Assembly: GCA_029251165.1 (NCBI GenBank)
Contig: JAQXDW010000009.1
Coordinates: forward strand, 36,728 to 100,727
Direction of reading: 5' to 3'
Source of the DNA: Myxococcota bacterium
GTDB lineage: Bacteria; Myxococcota_A; UBA796
DNA length: 64,000 bases
Position 1 is the stretch's first letter; each line of letters begins with the position of its first letter. The notes under the pieces were generated by a model. That model was not told the origin of the DNA, searched no databases, and saw nothing but the letters and a program-made list of their open reading frames with translations. Both the position numbers and the translations under genes were made by a program. Below are positions 36,151-44,046 of the stretch, piece by piece.

Positions 36151-38066
36151 AGCTCTCTCCCCCTGTAGACGGTCAGGCCGATGAGCCCCACCGACAGCAG
36201 GCCAAGCACGAACAGCGGGGCGCGGACCGGGGCATTCCACTGCGACACCGAGGCCTGTCGGGCCTCCAGGTCGATGTCGGCGTAGCGCCAGTACTGGTCG
36301 TTGACCCCGGTGTAGCGGAAGCCCTGGAGCCAGGGCTGCTGGAGGTTCTGTCGGATGCGATGTGCCCGGGTGATCCAGGGCACATTGTCAGAGACGATCT
36401 GGGACATCTGCTCGTACAGCGCGGTGCGCTCTGGGCCATCCGTCATCGTGGCAGACTGCTCATAGAGGCTGTTGAACGTCGAGTCGTCGAAGTTCGATGA
36501 ATTGACGCCGGGAGCCTTGTTGGGGCCGTAGAGCAGCTGGAGGATGTTCTGTGCGTCTGGGTAGTCAAAGCCCCACGCCAGTCCTGCGACCTGGAAGTTG
36601 CCGCCGCGCATCTTCTGGGTCATCTGCGGGAAGGTGTTGACGATGACGTCGACCTCGATGCCGATGCGGCGCATCTCGTCGGTGAACCGGTCGGAGAAGT
36701 GACGGGCCGTGACCGAGGTGCCGGAGGACTCAAACCGGATCCGGAGCGACTTGCCGGTCGCGGGGTCGATGCCGTCGGGGTAGCCGGCCTCGGCGAGTAC
36801 CTGCCGCGCTTTCTCGTACTGCGCGGCGCCGTCGTCAGCATGGAAGGGGTGGTAGTCGACGTATCCCGCCACACCTGGCGGGATGAGGGTGTTGGCGACG
36901 ACGGCCTGGCCTGCGTAGAGATTCTCGACCGTCCAGGCATGGTCGAACGCCAGGGCAATCGCCTTCCGGACGCCGACGTTGCTCAGCAGCGGGTCGAGGG
37001 TGTTCAGGCAGGTGTAGACCGTGCCCAGCTCCGTCCAGGGCTGCAGCCTCACTCCACGCTCCTTCAGCTCACCGGAGAGGTCTCCCTGGGGAACGGCCTC
37101 GGAGGTGTTGTCCTTGGGCGGGTTGAGGAAGTCGAGGTAGCCAGACTTGAAGTACAGCCAACGAGGCTGATCTTCTAGGATAAACCTCATCTCGATGCCG
37201 TCGAGCAGCGGCAGCTTCTGGCCCGCATCGACCAGCAGGCCGGCATCACGGTCCTTCTCCCAGCCATCCCAGCGCTCGTCGGGGTTGTGCTCTGGGTCGG
37301 GGAAGGTGACGTCTCGGAAGTTGTCGTTCTTCTCGTAGACCACCCGGTAGACCGGGTTGAACTCTGTGACCTTGAAGGGGCCGGTTCCGACAGGGTTGTT
37401 TCGGAATTCGTCGCCGTAGTATTCCACAGCTTCGTGGGGGTAGACCGACGTGTAGCTCATCGCCAGGGTCCAGAGGAACTGCGGGTAGGGCTCGGTGAGG
37501 TTGAACCGGAAGGTGCGATCGTCGATGACCTCAAGGCCGGCAACGCTCTGTTCAATGCCCCACAAGGCATCTGTAGGGATCTCCTCGCCGGCCTCTCGCG
37601 CAGCGGTCATCTGGTCGCTGAGCCCGTCCCGCCAGTCATTCAAGCCGACGAGCTTTCCGTCCAGCAGCCACCAGCCCCGCGCCCGAGTGTTGGGGTGCGA
37701 GAAGCGCTTGAAGGCGTAGAGGAAGTCCTGCGCTGTGACCGCTCGCCCTTCACCACCAGGAAAGCAGTCATCGTCTGCAAAGCGGACGTCTTCACGGAGG
37801 GTGAAGGTGTAGGTCAGCTTGTCCTCGCTGACCTCCGGGAGATCCGCAGCGAGCGCGGGGATGAGCTGGTAGGGCCGGGCGTATGGATGGTAGGCCAGCA
37901 GGCCCTCATAGACCTGGCTGGCGATCGCACCGGAGCCCTCGTCATCGACTTGTGGAGGGTCGAAGCTCTTGGGAAGCAGACGGAGGCCGACGTGGAGGAT
38001 CTTGCCCTGCTCGCCGGGATACGGATCCGGGTTGCAGGCGAGCAGACTCAGGAGCAGGGGGAGCAT
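36147..38066 (-). CDS. ABC transporter substrate-binding lipoprotein (SBP_bac_5) with extra C-terminal helix
   Basis: This 639-residue protein has a short lipoprotein signal, MLPLLLSLLAC (Cys 11). The body is a class-C periplasmic binding protein for oligopeptides: RLLPKSFDPPQVDDE, SQVYEGLLAYHPYARPYQLIPALA, YTFTLREDVRFADD and VGTGPFKVTEF are all family blocks, and VRKAIALAFDH is the second-lobe helix. Unusually the C-terminus adds a membrane helix (APLFVLGLLSVGLIGLTVY) after residue ~610, so it could be anchored at both ends. It is the first gene of the importer operon. The ligand is unknown. Upstream 73 bases separate it from the HTH gene. Confidence 0.9.
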   Translation of the reverse strand: MLPLLLSLLACNPDPYPGEQGKILHVGLRLLPKSFDPPQVDDEGSGAIASQVYEGLLAYHPYARPYQLIPALAADLPEVSEDKLTYTFTLREDVRFADDDCFPGGEGRAVTAQDFLYAFKRFSHPNTRARGWWLLDGKLVGLNDWRDGLSDQMTAAREAGEEIPTDALWGIEQSVAGLEVIDDRTFRFNLTEPYPQFLWTLAMSYTSVYPHEAVEYYGDEFRNNPVGTGPFKVTEFNPVYRVVYEKNDNFRDVTFPDPEHNPDERWDGWEKDRDAGLLVDAGQKLPLLDGIEMRFILEDQPRWLYFKSGYLDFLNPPKDNTSEAVPQGDLSGELKERGVRLQPWTELGTVYTCLNTLDPLLSNVGVRKAIALAFDHAWTVENLYAGQAVVANTLIPPGVAGYVDYHPFHADDGAAQYEKARQVLAEAGYPDGIDPATGKSLRIRFESSGTSVTARHFSDRFTDEMRRIGIEVDVIVNTFPQMTQKMRGGNFQVAGLAWGFDYPDAQNILQLLYGPNKAPGVNSSNFDDSTFNSLYEQSATMTDGPERTALYEQMSQIVSDNVPWITRAHRIRQNLQQPWLQGFRYTGVNDQYWRYADIDLEARQASVSQWNAPVRAPLFVLGLLSVGLIGLTVYRGREL

Positions 38067-38139
38067 CTCGAGAGGATACCGGCTGCGACGCCTCTGCGTA
38101 CTCCAGTGACGGTGTGGTGCTCAGAACCGAGGCGTGCTG

Positions 38140-38520
38140 TCAGTTCGCGATTGCCGGTCCAAGGTGGGTGATCTCAATAACGCGACCACTTGTCACGCTG
38201 CTGGCATTGCGGGCAGCAGTCACGATGTCACTGGCAATCGTGATGTGCTTCTGCGGACCGTCACTGGTCTGCACGATTACGGAGAAACCTTGCTGCTCGG
38301 TGTTGAGCTTCGGTCGAGGGGCCTGTCGAGAGCGGGGCGCCGGTGCGACGGGCTCTGCGAGTGCATTGGGAGAGAGGGTCGAGCGATAGGAGGGGATGTT
38401 CCATCGTTGGCGGTAGTGACATACTGTTGCAATCGAAACCCCTGCCATCGTCGATATCTCTCTGTCCGGAACCGTTCCGACAAGATCGTGGAAAGGAGTC
38501 AGTTTTGAGGGTCGAGGCAT
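38140..38520 (-). CDS. small helix-turn-helix protein
   Basis: This 126-residue protein starts at ATG 38520 with AAGGTG five bases upstream. Residues ~9-45 (LVGTVPDREISTMAGVSIATVCHYRQRWNIP, in blocks) form a helix-turn-helix of the D-x-E-I-A-x-x-x-x-V-S-x-x-T-V-x-x-x-R-x-x-x-x-I type, seen in many small myxobacterial-like DNA-binding proteins. The C-terminal half is a Pro/Arg spacer, then a mixed domain (FSVIVQTSDGPQKHITIASD). Codon use is more AT-rich than in its neighbours, and the 101 bases upstream are AT-rich. It may regulate the flanking Exb or importer genes; this is inferred from position only. Confidence 0.72.
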   Translation of the reverse strand: MPRPSKLTPFHDLVGTVPDREISTMAGVSIATVCHYRQRWNIPSYRSTLSPNALAEPVAPAPRSRQAPRPKLNTEQQGFSVIVQTSDGPQKHITIASDIVTAARNASSVTSGRVIEITHLGPAIAN

Positions 38521-38621
38521 CTACACACCTTATGTTGATCGCATCTCATTTCGTTCTATCGTACACAGTCGACACTGCAAATCAAACGAATATCGCTATC
38601 TCTTTACAAAAGAGCCGCCCT

Positions 38622-39095
38622 TTACTCCGGCCCATCTCGGGTTGCAAGCGCGATATTATTTAGCCCGCTTTGGTTGCATCGTGCGATGACATCCATAACG
38701 ATCTCATAAGATGCGGAGACGTCGCCACGGAGCACAATGCGTGTCAGCGGATTGTGAACGTATATTGAGTCGAGTCGTTCATTCAACTCTGTTATGGCTA
38801 CCTCGTCATTTTCGATAAACACAGTTCGGTCGGGTAGCACGGAGATGACAATGTCCTCTGTAACGAGGTCGCTGTCTGCACCACTGCTCGGGGTCATGAC
38901 CTGCAGCGCTCGTTCTGCGAGCAGGCCCTTCTCATAGGCTTCTTCTTTCTCGCCCTCGATGACCGAGGTGGAGACGACCATGAGAATAATGAGCAGGACG
39001 AGGAAGACATCGGTCAGCGGGGTGATGTTGATCTCGGCGAACATGGCGCCATCGTCGTCATCGTGCTCGAAGCTACTCCCGGGAGTGGACTGCAT
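38622..39095 (-). CDS. ExbD/TolR-family proton-channel subunit
   Basis: This 157-residue protein starts at ATG 39095 (MQSTPGSSFEHDDDD) inside the end of the ExbB-type gene (23-base overlap). An acidic N-terminus leads to MFAEINITPLTDVFLVLLIILMV, the single ExbD/TolR helix with the conserved Asp (TPLTDVFL) that carries protons. The periplasmic part has VISVLPDRTVFIENDEV and IVLRGDVSASYEIVMDVIARC, the standard ExbD globular fold. With the ExbB-type subunit it turns proton flow into mechanical work at the envelope. The 3' part of the gene is more AT-rich than its neighbours. Confidence 0.9.
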   Translation of the reverse strand: MQSTPGSSFEHDDDDGAMFAEINITPLTDVFLVLLIILMVVSTSVIEGEKEEAYEKGLLAERALQVMTPSSGADSDLVTEDIVISVLPDRTVFIENDEVAITELNERLDSIYVHNPLTRIVLRGDVSASYEIVMDVIARCNQSGLNNIALATRDGPE

Positions 39096-39729
39096 GGCCC
39101 TCTCCAGCGATGATGATCTCCAGCAGCTCGTCGACCAGAAGAGACAGCTCTCGGGTGATCTTCTGGCTGATGCTCTGAAGGACGTTGAACAGGATGACGC
39201 CTTCCAGGGCAACGGCGATGCCGACAGCGGTGGCGATGAGCGCCTGGGAGATGCCCACGGAGACCACCGCGAAGCCGCCCTGGCCGGTCTCCCCGATGGC
39301 CTGGAAGCTCGCCATGACGCCCAGCACGGTCCCGAACAGCCCGACAAAGGGCATCAGCGCCCCTGCGGTGGCGAGGATCCAGGTCCGGGACTTCATCACG
39401 CCGCTCAGTCGCTTCTGCTCACGCATCATGGCCCGGGTCGGATCACCGCGGACCTGACCCATCGCTCGAGAGAGCCCAGCGGTGAAGATGGCCGCGACGG
39501 GACCGGTGAGGCGTGTGCTGGCTTCCTGGACCTCAGCGAGGGTTCCCTGGCGTGCGAGCGTTACGAGCTTGCTCGCGCCGCGAACCGACAGCCGAACCCG
39601 AGCGAGGAGGAAGGCGCGCTCGAACGCGATGGCGACCAGCATCAGCGAGGTCGCCATCATGAACAACACCAGGAGGGTCTCGATGCTGGGTTCGCTCATT
39701 GCGTTCTGCAGCACGGGGGGAAGGGTCAT
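39073..39729 (-). CDS. ExbB/TolQ/MotA-type proton-channel subunit
   Basis: This 218-residue protein has GGAGCTTTGCC before ATG 39729. An N-terminal helix (LLVLFMMATSLMLVAIAFERAFLL) precedes a cytoplasmic domain. Two helices follow, TWILATAGALMPFVGLFGTVLGV and ISQALIATAVGIAVALEGVILFNVL, with the family's GLFGTV and SQALIATAVGI signatures. It forms the pentameric stator with ExbD. It is encoded 22 bases after the TonB-like/PDZ gene. Confidence 0.92.
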   Translation of the reverse strand: MTLPPVLQNAMSEPSIETLLVLFMMATSLMLVAIAFERAFLLARVRLSVRGASKLVTLARQGTLAEVQEASTRLTGPVAAIFTAGLSRAMGQVRGDPTRAMMREQKRLSGVMKSRTWILATAGALMPFVGLFGTVLGVMASFQAIGETGQGGFAVVSVGISQALIATAVGIAVALEGVILFNVLQSISQKITRELSLLVDELLEIIIAGEGHAVHSRE

Positions 39730-39751
39730 GGCAAAGCTCCAGTCAATTGCA

Positions 39752-40510
39752 TCACTTCAGCCGGTACTTCAAGGTCACCTGCCGGCCGTTCTTTCGGGTA
39801 ATCAGGACGTTGATGTTTTTTTCTTTGCGCACCGCGAGGTAGGTCGTGACGGCGTTGGCGACGTTGGAGACCTTTCGGCCGTTGACGGTGTGGATCACAT
39901 CACCGTTGCGCAGGCCGCCGTGGCGAATAACGCTGCAGCGCGGAAGGTAGATGAGGATCCCGTCGGGCTTGCCGGCGTCATCGCGGTGGGTCGAGGTCGA
40001 GGCCTGCCGGTCCAGCTCTCGGAGGTGAGAGGCGTAGTAGTCAACCAGCTCACGATCCACCCGCCAGTGCTTGGTGCCGATCTTGGTGATGCTGTCGACG
40101 GGCTCGCAACTGTTCGTCGGGCCGGGGGCTGGGCTGCCCTCCACGCCGCTGTTGGTCTCTTTGCCCGGACTGGTGCCCTCTCCGCTGCCGCGCGTGGGTC
40201 GCGAGGTGGTCTGTCCGGAGGTGGTCTGTCCAGAGGTGGGCTTGGCGGCTGTCGAGGTGCTCGCCTGGAGCTCGGGCGATGGGCTCGGGGGTGCGATGGG
40301 CTCGACATACACCGAGATGTTGACTGGTGCTGGCGGGGTGAGGGTCGGCTCTGACGGTGCGCCGCCATCTCCCACTGCGCCATCTCCGACGTTGCGATCC
40401 TCTGGACCGTCTTCGCCAGCGGTGACCGGAGGCGCGGTGAGCGACCATGCAATGTAGGGCGCAGCAACGGCACCGTGCACGAGGCTGCTCAGCAGCAGGC
40501 TGATCAACAC
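39752..40510 (-). CDS. TonB-like membrane protein ending in a PDZ (GspC-type) domain
   Basis: This 252-residue protein has a GTG start at 40510. A single N-terminal helix (MLISLLLSSLVHGAVAAPYIAW) precedes a ~110-residue Pro/Ser/Thr-rich spacer (PSEPTLTPPAPVNISV; TSGQTTSGQTTSRPT) as in TonB. The usual TonB C-terminal domain is replaced by residues ~175-252. These read LIYLPRCSVIRHGGLRNGDVI, HTVNGRKVSNVANAV and LITRKNGRQVTLKYRLK, a PDZ domain of the GspC/HtrA type. It is first in an operon with ExbB and ExbD genes, so it is probably the energy-transducing partner, contacting something via PDZ. The target is unknown. Confidence 0.8.
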   Translation of the reverse strand: MLISLLLSSLVHGAVAAPYIAWSLTAPPVTAGEDGPEDRNVGDGAVGDGGAPSEPTLTPPAPVNISVYVEPIAPPSPSPELQASTSTAAKPTSGQTTSGQTTSRPTRGSGEGTSPGKETNSGVEGSPAPGPTNSCEPVDSITKIGTKHWRVDRELVDYYASHLRELDRQASTSTHRDDAGKPDGILIYLPRCSVIRHGGLRNGDVIHTVNGRKVSNVANAVTTYLAVRKEKNINVLITRKNGRQVTLKYRLK

Positions 40511-40605
40511 CGTCGCCGCTCTGCGGGCGGGACTCTGGGGTTCTGGGTGTTGGTGACTTGCAGGCAGGGGAACTCCCGTGGGGGCGGGGATAGTCTATCG
40601 CGGGC

Positions 40606-41082
40606 TCACCAGACTGTGCTGACCTCAACCACTCGAATCCCACGAGGAGAGGCAAATTCCACTTCATCTCCTTCTTCACAGCCCAGCAGTGCAGCCCCGA
40701 GCGGCGCTCCGGGACTGAGGAGGGTGACTGTAGAGCCATCGATGGTGACCTTGCGCCCTCCTCGGGGTACCAGCAGACACAGCCACTCCTGCTCTCCTTC
40801 CGCCAGAGAGACCAGGGCCCCAACGGCGAGGGGATCGTCTTCGGTGAAGTCTGCCGGCTGCCAGGCGTCGAAGAAGGCGCACAGCTGACCGAGCGCTGCG
40901 AGCCGATCCGCCAGGGCTCCGGCGAGGTAAGAGGCCTCCAGGCTTCGGGTGTCGTATTGGTTCTCCGGTCGCGACTCCTCGCTGGTTGCCTCATCGAGGG
41001 CAGCGGCGGCGGTCTGTTTCTGCGCGGCAAACTCGGCCGCGAGGACCTCACGGATTGCTGTGAGCACGTCAGCCTTGTTCAT
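40606..41082 (-). CDS. GreA/GreB-like transcription factor
   Basis: This 158-residue protein has an N-terminal helical part and the block ENQYDTRSLEASYLAGALADRL, which is found in a stand-alone group of GreA/GreB-related proteins. The C-terminal part has PLAVGALVSLAEGEQEWLCLLVP and SPGAPLGAALLGCEEGDEVEF, matching the Gre C-terminal FKBP-like domain that docks on RNA polymerase. The acidic-tip coiled coil of true GreA is short or absent, so cleavage-factor activity is uncertain. It overlaps the Xre gene by 4 bases. Confidence 0.78.
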   Translation of the reverse strand: MNKADVLTAIREVLAAEFAAQKQTAAAALDEATSEESRPENQYDTRSLEASYLAGALADRLAALGQLCAFFDAWQPADFTEDDPLAVGALVSLAEGEQEWLCLLVPRGGRKVTIDGSTVTLLSPGAPLGAALLGCEEGDEVEFASPRGIRVVEVSTVW

Positions 41083-41291
41083 GTGGCCTCCGGCCGCTTT
41101 ACTGGTGAGAGGCGCACGTCGGTCTCGCCGGCCTCCGTGCGCTCCAGCACCACCTCCGCTCGGATCCTGGCTTCACCTTCTTCCCAGGTGCCAAGTTCAA
41201 TCTGTTGGAGGACGTTTGGGTCAATGCCGGCGCGATCGGCCAGCTCTCTGCGGGACATGCCGGCGGCACGTCGTCGGTCTCGAATGCTCAT
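41079..41291 (-). CDS. small Xre-family helix-turn-helix protein
   Basis: This 70-residue protein starts at ATG 41291 (MSIRDRRRAAGMSRRELADRAG). It is an HTH_3/Xre DNA-binding fold (SRRELADRAGIDPNVLQQIELG) followed by a short beta tail (RIRAEVVLERTEAGETDVRL). It overlaps the upstream methyltransferase stop by 4 bases and the downstream Gre-like start by 4 bases, so the three genes are translationally coupled. An upstream extension of the frame (to 41453) overlaps the methyltransferase and is rejected. Confidence 0.75.
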   Translation of the reverse strand: MSIRDRRRAAGMSRRELADRAGIDPNVLQQIELGTWEEGEARIRAEVVLERTEAGETDVRLSPVKRPEAT

Positions 41292-41908
41292 CGAGACAGT
41301 GTACCTCTTGCAGGGGTGGCCATGCGGTGGACAAACACGGTCGCCGGTCCCCAGGAGAAGTCCAAGACGTCCATGGCGACCGAGACGAGGCCGGGAGCCT
41401 GTGGGGGATGGGTCAGGCTGATGAGGCGGGCTCCGGGGCGAAGCTCGCTGCACTTGTCGTGGAATCGTGCCAGCCCGCTGTCGGTGAAGGTGGTCGGGGT
41501 GATGTAGAGCAGAGAGTGCTCAGACCAGGACTGCGCGAACAGGTCACCTTGGACAAAGCGACAAGCCAGCCGCTGTCGGGCAGCGATTCGGCGGGCATTG
41601 TCGACAAAGGTGGGGATCTGCTCGACGCCAGTGGCCTCCAGTCCGACCAGTCTGGTGGCCATCATGCAGAACCGACCGGTTCCTGCACCCAGCTCAAGGA
41701 AGGTGTCGTCTGGTCTGGCCTGGGCGAGCGCGAGGATACGGCGCATCGCGGTCAGCGGAGTCTCTCCATAGGTGAAGCCCACGCCCTCTCCGCGGATGGC
41801 CCTGGGGCGCTGCCGGAGAGAAATCTTGAAGGCCTGCCCCAGCCCGTAGTGCCAGGCCAGCGCGAGGTCGGTTCGCCACAGATTCTTTCGGAAGTAGCTG
41901 GAGATCAA
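41288..41908 (-). CDS. class I SAM-dependent methyltransferase
   Basis: This 206-residue protein has a start proposed at TTG 41908 (ISSYFRKNLWRTDLALAW). The frame runs on to 42121 through the antisense of a DTT repeat (a run of VVS), which cannot be real, and an ATG at 41968 would overlap the divergent lipoprotein start. Motif I is TFLELGAGTGRFCMMA, then ATGVEQIP, and CRFVQGDLF. Weak similarity to rRNA or protein methyltransferases of the DOT1-like, PCMT group is possible. It is the first gene in the methyltransferase-Xre-Gre operon. Confidence 0.72.
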   Translation of the reverse strand: MISSYFRKNLWRTDLALAWHYGLGQAFKISLRQRPRAIRGEGVGFTYGETPLTAMRRILALAQARPDDTFLELGAGTGRFCMMATRLVGLEATGVEQIPTFVDNARRIAARQRLACRFVQGDLFAQSWSEHSLLYITPTTFTDSGLARFHDKCSELRPGARLISLTHPPQAPGLVSVAMDVLDFSWGPATVFVHRMATPARGTLSR

Positions 41909-41966
41909 TGTCTTTACATTCGAAGAGGTAAGGTGGAGTAAGATGAAAAATAAACGGGAGTATTTC

Positions 41967-42542
41967 ATGCGCACTATTTTTTTCACGTTGGCGTTAATCG
42001 GTTGCTCTCCAAGCGCCTCAGTGGCTGTCGAGGGTACCCCGGCCGACACGACGGACACGACGGACACGACGGACACGACGGACACGACGGACACGACGGA
42101 CACGACGGACACGACGGACACTGAAGAGGAGTCGAGTCCGCTTGAGGCCTATGTCGGAGAGTACGAAGGGTTCATCTCCTTGTTCATGGAGAGCGACTAC
42201 TTTGACTACACGCTGGAGGACTGCGAGGCCTTCATCGAGATCGATGAGGACGGTGAGCTGACCGGCGAGGCGACGTGCTTGCTGGACTATGGCGGCGGCT
42301 GGAATGCCTGGGGTGGTGGCGGGGATGAAGAGGTCCCGATGTACATCGAGGGTGAGGTTGACGAGGACGGTGAGCTGAGCGGCGAGATCGAGGCCGAGCT
42401 GGACTGGGGCGGTCTGGAGATCGAGCCGATGGCCATGAACGGCGAGACCGACGGCGAGGAGCTCTCCCTGGAGTTTGATGGTGAGGTGGTCACGGACTGG
42501 CTGACCGCTGACGTCTACGGGGACGGCGAGCTGGAGCGCTAA
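41967..42542 (+). CDS. acidic lipoprotein with (DTT)n linker
   Basis: This 191-residue protein starts at ATG 41967 (MRTIFFTLALIGC), with CGGGAG ten bases upstream. It has a lipoprotein signal with Cys 13. Residues ~26-52 are nearly pure Asp-Thr-Thr repeats. The rest is extremely acidic (GELTGEATCLLDYGGGW, DEDGELSGEIEAELDWGG) with repeated E-D-G-E-L-[TS]-G-E units that look like stacked beta hairpins. No family is recognised. It is probably a surface or periplasmic binding lipoprotein. It diverges from the methyltransferase gene and its stop overlaps that of the interrupted RNA ligase gene by 4 bases. Confidence 0.8.
   Translation: MRTIFFTLALIGCSPSASVAVEGTPADTTDTTDTTDTTDTTDTTDTTDTTDTEEESSPLEAYVGEYEGFISLFMESDYFDYTLEDCEAFIEIDEDGELTGEATCLLDYGGGWNAWGGGGDEEVPMYIEGEVDEDGELSGEIEAELDWGGLEIEPMAMNGETDGEELSLEFDGEVVTDWLTADVYGDGELER
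42045..42120 (+). repeat. 9-bp tandem repeat encoding Asp-Thr-Thr
   Basis: About 8.5 copies of GACACGACG in perfect tandem encode D-T-T. Unit length is a multiple of three, so copy-number change would lengthen or shorten the linker without shifting frame. A shorter version of the same linker occurs in the selenoprotein at about 62813-62845. Confidence 0.92.
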
Positions 42543-43135
42543 CGAAGCGGCTCCAATTCCTCTTCAGAGGAGCACCGTTCGCGGAGCCGGGCCAGCCATG
42601 CCCGGCTCTTGTGTATGAACATCAGCGGTTGCCCTGGTGAGACGTTGCGGTCCGCCCGAGCGACCACACCCTCCGGCAGCATGCCCGCCAGGGTGCCATC
42701 CTCGAGCGGCCCTCGGAGCGCCGGAATGAGCTGGCCGCGGTGGGGCACGTCGGCGTGGGACAGGTGACCGAAGAGCGCGAGGAAGAAGCCAGGAAGCAAT
42801 CGTTCCTTGCGGTGAATGGCGACGTCGATGAGGATGTGCGGCTCCGCTGCGTGCTGTCCAGCGAACGAATTCGGACCGTGAAACTCGAAGTAAGCAGTCG
42901 CCTGAGGCCAGCGGTTTGCCTCGAAGATGGCCTGAAGAGGAATTGCGAAGGTGGCATAAAACAGTCCTGGAGCGTCCTCGGCGAGCAGTCCCCGGCTGAG
43001 CACCTTGCGCCGGCTGCCCCGTCGCCAGGTTCCCTTCTTCCACTCCGCTCAGATGTTGGACCCGTCGAGCTTGGCGAAGATGGTCAGCGGCTCGTCGGTG
43101 TCGAGGCGGTGGGGAATGGAGGGGTAGGCCTTCAT
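42539..43135 (-). pseudogene. RNA ligase-family gene with in-frame TGA at codon 29
   Basis: From ATG 43135, MKAYPSIPH...TIFAKLDGSNI matches the start of nucleotidyltransferase-fold RNA ligases, with KLDGSN as the adenylation motif (Lys nucleophile). A TGA at 43051-43049 interrupts the frame where relatives carry Arg (a CGA-to-TGA change would explain it). The same frame then continues for 169 codons: AEWKKGTWRRGSRRKVLS, LQAIFEANRWPQATAYFEF, HILIDVAIHRKERLLPG, and GMLPEGVVARA (late motif V-like). The gene overlaps the upstream hydrolase stop by 4 bases. It is either a fresh nonsense mutation or a recoded TGA; a hairpin with a G-first loop downstream is present but weak. Confidence 0.72.
42583..42609 (+). 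terminator. GC-rich hairpin after the acidic lipoprotein gene
   Basis: GAGCCGGGC-CAGCCAT-GCCCGGCTC gives a 9-base-pair stem about 41 bases past the stop at 42542, followed by TTGTG. It lies within the 3' end of the convergent RNA ligase gene. Its role as a terminator is inferred from position. Confidence 0.45.
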
Positions 43136-44046
43136 GGCTGTTTCTGAAGAAAGGGGAGAGCGGTTTCGATGAACCGATCGGTGGCATCGACATGGGCGAA
43201 GTGGGACGCCTCGGGGAGCCGAACCAAGTCGGCGTCCGGACACAGCGCCGCGAGCCGATCTCCGACCAGCGGGGGTACCAGCGGGTCCTGCTCTGCGTAG
43301 ACAAGCTGCAGCGGGATCGGGAAGCCGGCCTGGAGTGCGGAGAGGAAGCCGGTCATCTCAGCGGGGTTCATCGTCTCTTTGAGTGTACGGTAGAAGGCCC
43401 GGATGCCCTCTCTGCGTTTCAGCGGGCGGCTGTATTCTGATGCTTCTTCAAGAGACTTGAGCGTCTCGTCATAGTAGTGGACGTTGCGGTGTGCCCATTG
43501 CTCTGGGGAACGCGCGATCAGCCTCCGCAGCATGGCCTCGCTGCCTGGTATCGACAGGGCCGCATGCAGGGCGTAGAGTCGCGGCATCGGGACGCCTGGA
43601 GCGTGCAGGTTGACCAGTCTGGCCATGGCGCTGGGCTGACGCAGCGCGAGGCGCATGGTGAGGTAGCCGCCCATGGAGTTTCCGACCGCCGCGCAGCCCC
43701 GGATGGACAGGGCATCCACAGCGGCACCGATCCAGTCGGCGAGGTGATCGGGGGCGTAGGAGACGTCGGGCATGTCTGCCTCACCAGAGCCCACGAGATC
43801 GGGGATGTAGAGGGTGAAGTGTGCCGAGAGCGGTGCGATGGCGTAGCGCCAGGAGTAGCCCGAGGTCATCAGCCCGTGGATGAGCAGCAGTGGCGGACCG
43901 CTGCCGAGGATGCGGCAGGGAGTGGTCACGGTTCCGAAGTGGTCGTCGGTGACGGTCAGCGCGGTCACCGGTGCGTCGAAGAAGCCATGCGGCCGTCGGG
44001 GATGGGTCGGCAGACGGGCGAAAGGCAGCTGCTGAAACGGGCGCAT
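43132..44046 (-). CDS. alpha/beta hydrolase
   Basis: This 304-residue protein has its start at ATG 44046 (MRPFQQLPFARLP), supported by GTGGAG seven bases upstream; the frame opens earlier at 44106. The fold markers are LLLIHGLMTSGYSW (oxyanion HG), YIPDLVGSGEAD, and the nucleophile elbow AVGNSMGGYLTM (Ser near residue 125). The catalytic Asp lies in VYAEQDPLVPP and the His in EASHFAHVD. It probably hydrolyses an ester or C-C bond in a small molecule. There is no signal peptide. It is coupled by a 4-base overlap to the RNA ligase gene downstream. Confidence 0.85.
   Translation of the reverse strand: MRPFQQLPFARLPTHPRRPHGFFDAPVTALTVTDDHFGTVTTPCRILGSGPPLLLIHGLMTSGYSWRYAIAPLSAHFTLYIPDLVGSGEADMPDVSYAPDHLADWIGAAVDALSIRGCAAVGNSMGGYLTMRLALRQPSAMARLVNLHAPGVPMPRLYALHAALSIPGSEAMLRRLIARSPEQWAHRNVHYYDETLKSLEEASEYSRPLKRREGIRAFYRTLKETMNPAEMTGFLSALQAGFPIPLQLVYAEQDPLVPPLVGDRLAALCPDADLVRLPEASHFAHVDATDRFIETALPFLQKQP

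Noticed and set aside
41968..42121. Extension of the methyltransferase frame through a Val-Val-Ser run
   Set aside because: It is the antisense of the DTT repeat and would overlap the divergent lipoprotein start.
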